DNA from: Desulfobacteraceae bacterium
GTDB taxonomy: Bacteria; Desulfobacterota; Desulfobacteria; Desulfobacterales; ETH-SRB1
Assembly: GCA_013202725.1 (NCBI GenBank)
Contig: JABMRH010000015.1
Coordinates: 1-6,152 of the forward strand
DNA: 6,152 nt
Direction: 5' to 3'
This document shows positions 1-4,742 of the stretch, piece by piece; within the stretch, counting starts at the first letter, position 1; each line of letters opens with the position of its first letter. Below the pieces are notes generated by a model. That model had not been told where the DNA came from. It was given only the letters and a program-made list of their open reading frames with translations, and did no database searches. The position numbers were made by a program, and so were the translations under genes.

Positions 1-28
1 CAAAAAATTGACAAAATTCCTTACAGTC

Positions 29-62
29 GAAGATTCCCTGCAGCTTGCTGCAGGGAATCTTC
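29..62 (-). terminator. Perfect 15-bp hairpin, putative terminator of the prmC end of the cluster
   Basis: Positions 29-43 and 48-62 are exact reverse complements (15 bp) around a 4-base loop at 44-47, and the core is CCCTGCAG/CTGCAGGG. It lies 109 bases past the prmC stop, so it is the obvious candidate end of the minus-strand transcript. In the minus direction the hairpin is followed by a broken U-rich stretch (AATTTTGTCAATTTTTT after about 10 other bases) rather than an immediate U tract. In the plus direction AATTGTTTT follows directly, so it could work in both directions or mainly stop transcripts arriving from the left. A processing or 3'-protecting stem, or a copy of a dispersed palindromic repeat, are alternatives. 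The fold is certain; the function is inferred. Confidence 0.6.
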
Positions 63-122
63 AATTGTTTTAAACTATTTTTTATATCAAATTTAAATAA
101 ACTTCACAACATAAATTTGATG

Positions 123-150
123 GCGTAGTAAAAAATCGAATGCATCAACC
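123..150 (-). repeat. Degenerate motif resembling one at the right end of the window
   Basis: On the minus strand TTGATG is followed after one base by ATTCGATTTTTTACTACG. The right end (6113-6147) carries TTGATG, a 10-base spacer, then ATTTGACTTTTTACGAG in the same orientation. Short intergenic pieces of the GACTTTTTACGAG kind are, from memory, frequent in Desulfobacterota genomes. The resemblance is visible; repeat-family membership is unverified. Confidence 0.3.
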
Positions 151-171
151 CTGAACTGTGAACCTGAGTAG

Positions 172-1068
172 TTATCTTTTTTTCATCTGAACTACACGTG
201 GATGTCCGCTGTAATCCTTTGTAAACACGACCTGTTCATAATGACTACAGGAATTGATAATCCGGTCGACATCATCTTTCTGATCATGACCTATCTCCAA
301 CAAAAGGCTGCCTCCAGGCTTAAGATAGGCATGCGCACGATATATAATATGTTTGAGCCGGCAAAGGCCGTCTTTACCTCCGTCAAGAGCCATAACCGGT
401 TCATGCATGGAGATTTCAGGCTGAAGCTTATTAATAAGCCGGGTATTAATGTACGGCGGATTTGATATTATCATATCAAACAGACGAGCATCATCCTTTA
501 ACGGCATAAACCAATCACCTGAAAAAAACATGATTTTCTTATTAAGATTGTGATGCGTTGCATTCTTTGCGGCCAGTTCAACGGCCTTAATTGAACGGTC
601 TGAAGCAATAAAAATATGTTCGGATCTCTGCGATGCAAGAGCGCAAATTATTGCCCCGGAACCTGTGCCGAGCTCTAAAATGCGTTTTGGGATATTACAA
701 GAATTTGCCGGCAAAAGAGAAAGTGCTGTCTCAACAAGATGCTCGGTCTCGGGGCGGGGGATAAGAACATCCCTTGTAACAGCAATATCCATCGACCAGA
801 ACTCCTTAACCCCCACAATATAAGCAGTAGGCTCCCTGGCTATCCTCCTTTTTATCAGGGCCTTAAAAAGCGCAAGCTCTTTTTTGGAAAGTGGCTGATC
901 GTAACGCATATACAGCTCTATTCTGTTTAATTTTAAGGCATGCGCAAGAAGTATTTCGGCTGCAGCCCTTGGGCTGTCTATATCGTGGGTTTGAAAATAG
1001 GAGGTAGTCCACTTGAGGATGTTAAGTATGGTCCATTCATGAGCGCTGGTCTTCAATTGATCCTGCAT
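172..1068 (-). CDS. prmC: Release factor glutamine methyltransferase PrmC (HemK family)
   Basis: PrmC is a cytoplasmic SAM-dependent N5-glutamine methyltransferase that methylates the Gln of the GGQ motif in class I release factors; the substrate RF1 is encoded just upstream. The 298-residue product (E. coli PrmC has 277) has an N-terminal helical substrate-binding region at about 1-95, then IPRPETEHLV (103-112), SAM motif I ELGTGSGAI (132-140), and the glutamine-binding NPPY (203-206) followed by EP..ALDGG (223-231). The C-terminal PGGSLLLEIG strand is intact. The ATG at 1068 lies 32 bases inside prfA and lacks a clear Shine-Dalgarno. An in-frame TTG at 1056 has AGGA four bases upstream and would give a 294-residue protein starting closer to the WTIL residues where homologues usually begin. 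Translational coupling to prfA is likely. Function is very secure, the start moderately so. Confidence 0.96.
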   Translation of the reverse strand: MQDQLKTSAHEWTILNILKWTTSYFQTHDIDSPRAAAEILLAHALKLNRIELYMRYDQPLSKKELALFKALIKRRIAREPTAYIVGVKEFWSMDIAVTRDVLIPRPETEHLVETALSLLPANSCNIPKRILELGTGSGAIICALASQRSEHIFIASDRSIKAVELAAKNATHHNLNKKIMFFSGDWFMPLKDDARLFDMIISNPPYINTRLINKLQPEISMHEPVMALDGGKDGLCRLKHIIYRAHAYLKPGGSLLLEIGHDQKDDVDRIINSCSHYEQVVFTKDYSGHPRVVQMKKR

Positions 1069-2122
1069 TCTGTAAAGCCCGGCTCTGATAAAATGTTGAA
1101 AGCTCGTCTATTATTTTGTCTATATCACCCTGCAAAATATCTTCCAGCTTGTATAGGGTCAGCCCGATACGGTGATCGGTAACCCTTCCCTGGGGAAAGT
1201 TATAAGTCCTGATTCTTTCGCTCCGATCTCCGCTGCCTATCTGGCTTTTCCGCTCTTCGGATCTTTGTTCATCCTGTTCTTTGATGATATTGTCAAGAAG
1301 ACGAGCCCTGAGTACCTTCATCGCCCTGTTTTTGTTTTTTAGCTGCGATTTCTCATCCTGACATGTAACTACCAACCCACTGGGAAGATGTGTAATACGC
1401 ACTGCAGAATCTGTTGTATTGACCGATTGCCCTCCCGGGCCGGACGACCGGAACACATCGACCTTAATATCAGCAGGATCAATGTGAACTTCAACATCCT
1501 CTGCTTCCGGCAGTACCGCAACAGTAACGGCAGATGTATGTATCCTTCCCTGAGCCTCTGTTGTTGGAACACGCTGAACACGATGAGCGCCGCTTTCATA
1601 TTTAAAACGGCTGTATGCTCCTTTGCCGTGAATCATCGCAACAATCTCTTTTAAACCTCCAACACCGGTTATGTGATGGTTCATGATCTCCACTTTCCAG
1701 TTCCTGGCTTCAGCATACCTGGTGTACATCCTGAAAAGATCGCTCACAAAGAGACCCGCCTCTTCACCGCCTGTGCCGGCCCGTATTTCGATGATAACAT
1801 TTTTTTCGTCAAGAGGATCCGTGGGAATAAGCAGCCTTTTTAGTTCATCCTCATAAGCCTTCTTTTTAAGTGTAAGGGCATTAACCTCATCACGGGCCAG
1901 ATCCTTTATGCCAGAGTCTCCATCCCTTAACAGCTCCATGCTGTCGTCGAGATCCGTTAATGTATGCTTATACAACCTGAAAACCCTGATAATCTTATTT
2001 AAATCAGAATGCTCCCTGCTATATTTCTGGTATGCATCACGATCCTGCAATACCCCTGGATCGCTTAAAAGTTTTTCAAGCTTTACAAAGCGTTCTTCAA
2101 CCCCTTTTAATTTATCAAACAT
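1037..2122 (-). CDS. prfA: Peptide chain release factor 1 (RF1)
   Basis: RF1 recognises UAA and UAG in the ribosomal A site and triggers peptidyl-tRNA hydrolysis. The 361-residue length is typical. Residues 1-105 are the helical domain 1. IEIRAGTGGEEA (111-122) opens the core domain. The stop-codon-reading tripeptide is P186-T187-T188 in RVPTTEAQGRIHTSA; the PxT form marks RF1, whereas RF2 carries SPF. The catalytic GGQ is at 230-232 in SSGPGGQSVNTTDSAV, and Q232 is the expected PrmC methylation site. The QGRVTDHRIG signature (311-320) is present. There is no in-frame stop within domain 2 of the kind used for RF2 frameshift autoregulation. The gene lies 76 bases after rpmE and overlaps prmC by 32 bases. 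The ATG at 2122 has only a distant SD-like GGGGA. I see no in-frame alternative start in the roughly 25 bases upstream. Confidence 0.98.
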   Translation of the reverse strand: MFDKLKGVEERFVKLEKLLSDPGVLQDRDAYQKYSREHSDLNKIIRVFRLYKHTLTDLDDSMELLRDGDSGIKDLARDEVNALTLKKKAYEDELKRLLIPTDPLDEKNVIIEIRAGTGGEEAGLFVSDLFRMYTRYAEARNWKVEIMNHHITGVGGLKEIVAMIHGKGAYSRFKYESGAHRVQRVPTTEAQGRIHTSAVTVAVLPEAEDVEVHIDPADIKVDVFRSSGPGGQSVNTTDSAVRITHLPSGLVVTCQDEKSQLKNKNRAMKVLRARLLDNIIKEQDEQRSEERKSQIGSGDRSERIRTYNFPQGRVTDHRIGLTLYKLEDILQGDIDKIIDELSTFYQSRALQNAGSIEDQRS

Positions 2123-2136
2123 AATTTTAACTACAT

Positions 2137-2152
2137 ATCCCCATACGGGAAT
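2137..2152 (-). promoter_or_regulatory. Small hairpin over the only SD-like sequence upstream of prfA
   Basis: On the minus strand ATTCCC and GGGGAT can pair (five Watson-Crick pairs and one G-U) around a GTAT loop. The GGGGA inside it is the only purine-rich SD-like stretch upstream of prfA and ends 14 bases before the ATG, farther than usual. This may be a weak occluded ribosome site, or chance. The pairing is visible; a regulatory role is speculative. Confidence 0.25.
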
Positions 2153-2198
2153 AAAACAAAGTGGTGTGATTTTCTAATATAAAGTATACAGAAAAAAG

Positions 2199-2417
2199 CT
2201 ATTTTTTTTGATTGTTCTGAAATTTTTCATATTTTTTGCGGAAACGCTCAATTCGACCGGCTGTATCTATGAGCTTTTGTTTACCTGTAAAAAAAGGGTG
2301 GCATTTTGAACAGATTTCAACTCGAATATCCTCTTTGGTAGAACCAACCTCAATGACATTTCCGCACGCACACTTTATTGATGTTTCATAATATTCAGGA
2401 TGAATCCCGGTTTTCAT
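2199..2417 (-). CDS. rpmE: 50S ribosomal protein L31, zinc-binding type
   Basis: L31 is a large-subunit protein that bridges to the 30S subunit near the central protuberance. The 72-residue product begins MKTGIHPEYYE and has the zinc ribbon of the C+ form: C16 and C18 (KCACGN) with C36 and C39 (EICSKCHPFFTG). It is therefore the zinc-carrying paralogue type, not the cysteine-free form induced by zinc starvation. HPFFTGKQK (40-48) and a basic C-terminal tail are typical. The ATG is preceded by AGGGGG with 10-base spacing. The gene starts 27 bases after the rho stop and no promoter is evident between them, so it is probably co-transcribed with rho. The rho-rpmE pairing is common in Desulfobacterota and many other bacteria. 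I see no Zur-like operator, but I could not search for one rigorously. Confidence 0.97.
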   Translation of the reverse strand: MKTGIHPEYYETSIKCACGNVIEVGSTKEDIRVEICSKCHPFFTGKQKLIDTAGRIERFRKKYEKFQNNQKK

Positions 2418-2427
2418 GTTTTCTAAA

Positions 2428-2433
2428 CCCCCT
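2428..2433 (-). promoter_or_regulatory. Shine-Dalgarno of rpmE
   Basis: AGGGGG on the minus strand lies 10 bases upstream of the rpmE ATG at 2417, inside the 27-base rho-rpmE gap. It is the clearest purine-rich SD in the window and fixes the rpmE start. Confidence 0.7.
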
Positions 2434-2444
2434 GTTTGTTAATT

Positions 2445-3692
2445 TTATGCATTCATAGCAGCCAAAAACAATTTATTATCCTTTGTTCCGCTCATTTTCT
2501 CAAGCAAAAATTCCAAACTGTCAACAGAATTTAATGAAGAAAGAACCTTTCTCAATATCCATACGCGGGTAAGTGTTTCCTTATCAAGAAGTAATTCTTC
2601 TTTCCGTGTGCCCGATTTCTTGATGTCAATCGCAGGAAACAGCCGTTTGTCGGAAAGCCTGCGATCTAATACAAGCTCCAGGTTCCCTGTGCCCTTGAAT
2701 TCTTCAAAAATAACTTCGTCCATGCGACTTCCTGTATCAATTAAAGCTGTTGCAATAATAGTCAGGCTTCCGCCCTCCTCAATGTTTCTGGCAGCCCCAA
2801 AAAAACGTTTGGGGCGCTGAAGCGCATTTGAATCAACCCCGCCTGACAGGATCTTTCCGCTTGGCGGCATAACGGAATTATAGGCCCGCGCCAGTCTGGT
2901 TATGCTGTCAAGAAGGATAACCACATCCTTTTTATGTTCCACCAACCTCTTTGCTTTTTCAATAACCATTTCAGCTACCTGGACATGTCTTTCAGCGGGT
3001 TCATCAAAAGTTGAGCTGATAACTTCAGCATTTACCGATCTCGCCATATCGGTAACCTCTTCGGGCCGTTCATCAATAAGGAGCACAAACGGAATAATAT
3101 CTTTGTGACTCGCGATAACGCTGTTCGCAATATTTTGCAGCAGCATTGTCTTTCCTGATCTGGGCGGCGAAACGATCAACCCTCTCTGGCCAAACCCGAT
3201 AGGAGTCATAAGGTCCATAATACGCATAGAATAATTGTCGGAAGAGTTTTCAAGAAGCATCTTCCTGTCCGGATAAAGCGGAGTCAGGTTATCAAAAAGT
3301 ATTTTATCCCTGGCCTTTTCCGGATCTTCATAATTAACGGCCTCGACTTTTAATAATGCGAAATACCGCTCGGTTTCCTTTGGCTGACGGATCTGCCCGG
3401 ATATGGTGTCGCCGGTCCTGAGATTGAATCGACGTATTTGTGATGGTGATACATATATGTCATCAGGCCCCGGCAAATAGTTGTAATCAGGCGCTCTTAA
3501 AAATCCAAAGCCGTCAGGCAGTATCTCCAGTGTACCTTCTCCAAATATCAGCCCGTTTTTCTCAATCTGCGCCTGAAGTAATGCAAAAATAAGTTCCTGT
3601 TTCCTCATTCCGGCAGCGCCGTCAATCTTGAACTTTTTTGCCATCTGCATAAGTTCATCTATTTTCTTGTCTTTTAGTTTAACTACATTCAT
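2445..3692 (-). CDS. rho: Transcription termination factor Rho
   Basis: Rho is a hexameric RNA-dependent ATPase/helicase that loads on C-rich nascent RNA and terminates transcription. From the ATG at 3692 the product has 415 residues (E. coli 419) and several key positions keep E. coli numbering. The N-terminal helical domain spans about 1-47 and the OSB fold follows. GFGFLR (61-66) with F62 and F64, and GPDDIYV with Y80, form the primary RNA site. Walker A is PPRSGKT (176-182, K181), Walker B is VVILLDS (257-263), the Q-loop region is GGVDSNALQRPKRFFGAARN (284-303), and R363 in GTRKEELL is the expected arginine finger. There is no long N-terminal insertion. An in-frame TTG at 3710 has AGAGGA 9 bases upstream and would add six residues. 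I prefer the ATG because MNVVKLKDKKIDEL aligns with the E. coli start and AAAGG precedes it. Its long leader is annotated separately. Confidence 0.98.
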   Translation of the reverse strand: MNVVKLKDKKIDELMQMAKKFKIDGAAGMRKQELIFALLQAQIEKNGLIFGEGTLEILPDGFGFLRAPDYNYLPGPDDIYVSPSQIRRFNLRTGDTISGQIRQPKETERYFALLKVEAVNYEDPEKARDKILFDNLTPLYPDRKMLLENSSDNYSMRIMDLMTPIGFGQRGLIVSPPRSGKTMLLQNIANSVIASHKDIIPFVLLIDERPEEVTDMARSVNAEVISSTFDEPAERHVQVAEMVIEKAKRLVEHKKDVVILLDSITRLARAYNSVMPPSGKILSGGVDSNALQRPKRFFGAARNIEEGGSLTIIATALIDTGSRMDEVIFEEFKGTGNLELVLDRRLSDKRLFPAIDIKKSGTRKEELLLDKETLTRVWILRKVLSSLNSVDSLEFLLEKMSGTKDNKLFLAAMNA

Positions 3693-3740
3693 TAAATCTT
3701 TACCTTTCAAAATATTTTATCCTCTTTGCTTTTAATAGAT

Positions 3741-3770
3741 ATAATAACAGTTAAAGAAGGGTTTTGTGAA
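3741..3770 (-). promoter_or_regulatory. Possible secondary rho promoter
   Basis: On the minus strand TTCACA (3770-3765, five of six matches to TTGACA) is separated by 18 bases from TATTAT (3746-3741, five of six matches to TATAAT). Transcription would begin near 3734 and leave a leader of about 42 bases that skips the two hairpins. The match is fair but such boxes arise easily in AT-rich DNA. Confidence 0.3.
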
Positions 3771-3809
3771 GATTTTTTTGGCGAACCGTTTTTCTCTATA
3801 TATACCCGA

Positions 3810-3838
3810 TTATGAGCTGCGACAGCTTAAAACCATAA
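3810..3838 (-). promoter_or_regulatory. Bulged stem-loop in the rho leader
   Basis: On the minus strand TTATG and CATAA pair, and inside them AGCTG and CAGCT pair around a TCG loop. The 5' arm has a 6-base bulge (GTTTTA) between the two helices while the 3' arm is continuous. It directly follows the stem-loop at 3840-3862. No U tract follows, so it does not look like an intrinsic terminator. Confidence 0.4.
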
Positions 3839-3839
3839 G

Positions 3840-3862
3840 GCTTTGGAAGCATTTTCCAAAGC
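3840..3862 (-). promoter_or_regulatory. Perfect 9-bp stem-loop in the rho leader
   Basis: GCTTTGGAA and TTCCAAAGC are exact complements around a 5-base AATGC loop on the minus strand. The next downstream Ts (GGTTTT) begin seven bases after the stem and are short, so this is a poor intrinsic terminator. It is more likely a structural part of the rho leader, or a 3'-end stem for read-through coaE mRNA. Confidence 0.5.
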
Positions 3863-4019
3863 ACTAAACATATAAGCTTTGTATCTTACACAGAGATCAG
3901 ACAAAAAAACGGAATCTGTCAAAAGTCTCAAAATGGAATTAAATCAAAGGTCTTAACTGAAGAAATTAACGAGGTATTCTCTCCAACACGCGGACTTAAT
4001 GCCTTAATTTTGAGGAAAA

Positions 4020-4046
4020 ATTATATCATGATTTTGCGTTTGTCAA
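4020..4046 (-). promoter_or_regulatory. Near-consensus sigma-70 promoter upstream of rho, overlapping the coaE stop
   Basis: On the minus strand a perfect TTGACA (4046-4041) and a perfect TATAAT (4025-4020) are separated by 15 bases. TGA immediately before TATAAT provides an extended -10 (TGn). The 15-base spacing is shorter than the ideal 17, which the extended -10 may offset. The TGA within TTGACA is the stop codon of coaE (4045-4043). The start point would be near 4013, about 320 bases before the rho ATG. rho, rpmE, prfA and prmC could all be read from here. Confidence 0.65.
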
Positions 4047-4663
4047 GCACTTTCAAGCTCTTTTACATATTTTTGAACCAGGTCTTTGTAAAGATGCTCA
4101 ACAGATCGTATCATCTGGGCAAATGAACCGTCATTTTTTATTACAAATTCAGCCGGTCTTGCCTTATCTTCATCCGGTAATTGACAGTTCAAGAGGGCTT
4201 CGGCATCTTCGCGGGAAACATCATCACGATCCATAAGCCTTTTTACACGCAGTTTATGGTCTGCAATTACATCAATAACCACATCGAAGCGATCCTCTAT
4301 GCCCAACTCAAAAAGAAGCGGGACCTCTACCAGCACAACATGGTTGCCATCCTTTTCTGCTTTAATCATCTGTGAATGCATCAGTTTTATTATTTCAGGG
4401 TGTACAAAACTCTCAAGAGCCTCTCTTGCAATATTATCATTAATGATAATTCTGCGCAGCTTTCTACGATTTAAACTGCCATCCTTTGTTAACACCTTTT
4501 TGCCGAAATAATTAACAATCTTATTATAAGCAGAAGAGTCCTGTGCAACCGCTTCTCTTGCAAGAACATCTGAGCTGATGACCTTTACGCCCAACTCTTT
4601 GAAACGGTTGCAAACAGATGTTTTGCCGGAACCGGCGCAGCCTGTCACTGCAACTTTAAGCAT
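4043..4663 (-). CDS. coaE: Dephospho-CoA kinase
   Basis: CoaE phosphorylates the 3'-hydroxyl of the ribose of dephospho-CoA with ATP, the last step of coenzyme A synthesis, in the cytoplasm. From the ATG at 4663 the product has 206 residues, the same length as the E. coli enzyme. It begins MLKVAVTGCAGSGKT, with the P-loop GCAGSGKT at 8-15. VISSDVLARE supplies the conserved Asp32, VHPEI (87-91) and VEVPLLFE (112-119) are family motifs, a lid-like segment follows with RVKRLMDRDD (139-148), and AEFVIKNDGS lies near the end. The frame can be extended to an ATG at 4699, but those 12 extra residues have no SD upstream and lie outside the family domain, so I use 4663; its own SD is also weak (CGGG). 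The stop codon lies inside the predicted rho promoter. I see no coaE terminator, so read-through into rho is possible. Confidence 0.95.
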   Translation of the reverse strand: MLKVAVTGCAGSGKTSVCNRFKELGVKVISSDVLAREAVAQDSSAYNKIVNYFGKKVLTKDGSLNRRKLRRIIINDNIAREALESFVHPEIIKLMHSQMIKAEKDGNHVVLVEVPLLFELGIEDRFDVVIDVIADHKLRVKRLMDRDDVSREDAEALLNCQLPDEDKARPAEFVIKNDGSFAQMIRSVEHLYKDLVQKYVKELESA

Positions 4664-4698
4664 AAATTTTACCCGACTTTTTTGTTTATTATGGTTCA

Positions 4699-4727
4699 TT
4701 GAAAAAAATTAAATTTTAAGATATGTT
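4699..4727 (+). promoter_or_regulatory. Candidate promoter of the cca-like gene
   Basis: TTGAAA (4699-4704, five of six to TTGACA) and TATGTT (4722-4727, four of six to TATAAT) are separated by exactly 17 bases in the divergent spacer. The start point would fall near 4734, only about 9 bases before the ATG at 4743, and no SD is present. If real, the mRNA would be almost leaderless. Confidence 0.4.
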
Positions 4728-4742
4728 GAATTTAGTAGTATT

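Larger units (their letters stand above)
3693..4012 (-). promoter_or_regulatory. Long 5' leader of rho (gene-free stretch)
   Basis: This stretch of about 320 bases has no convincing protein gene on either strand and no tRNA or rRNA. If transcription starts about 7 bases past the -10 box at 4020-4025, all of it is untranslated rho leader. It contains two hairpins (3840-3862 and 3810-3838), then a C-rich, G-poor segment (3728-3780) close to the rho start, and only very short ATG-initiated frames. E. coli rho is known to have a long leader in which Rho terminates its own transcription. The layout here would fit similar feedback, but that is inferred from architecture, not from sequence similarity I can demonstrate. 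Confidence 0.5.

Noticed and set aside
202..1182. Plus-strand frames of 63-87 codons opposite prmC and the end of prfA
   Set aside because: They lie antisense to well-conserved genes, have no recognisable domains and look like shadow frames.
1369..1654. Additional frames of 76 and 88 codons inside prfA on both strands
   Set aside because: They overlap the conserved core of RF1, including the GGQ region, and carry no family features.
1908..2177. 89-codon plus-strand frame opposite the prfA start
   Set aside because: It is antisense to the RF1 N-terminus, with low-complexity serine- and leucine-rich translation typical of a shadow frame.
3693..4042. A tRNA, other known RNA gene or riboswitch in the rho upstream region
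   Set aside because: I see no cloverleaf, no 6S-like long rod and no ligand-riboswitch signature; only two short stem-loops are supported.
4688..4693. CATAAT on the minus strand as a coaE -10 box
   Set aside because: Its position would suit the 4663 start, but I find no acceptable -35 at 16-18 bases, so I did not list it as a promoter.
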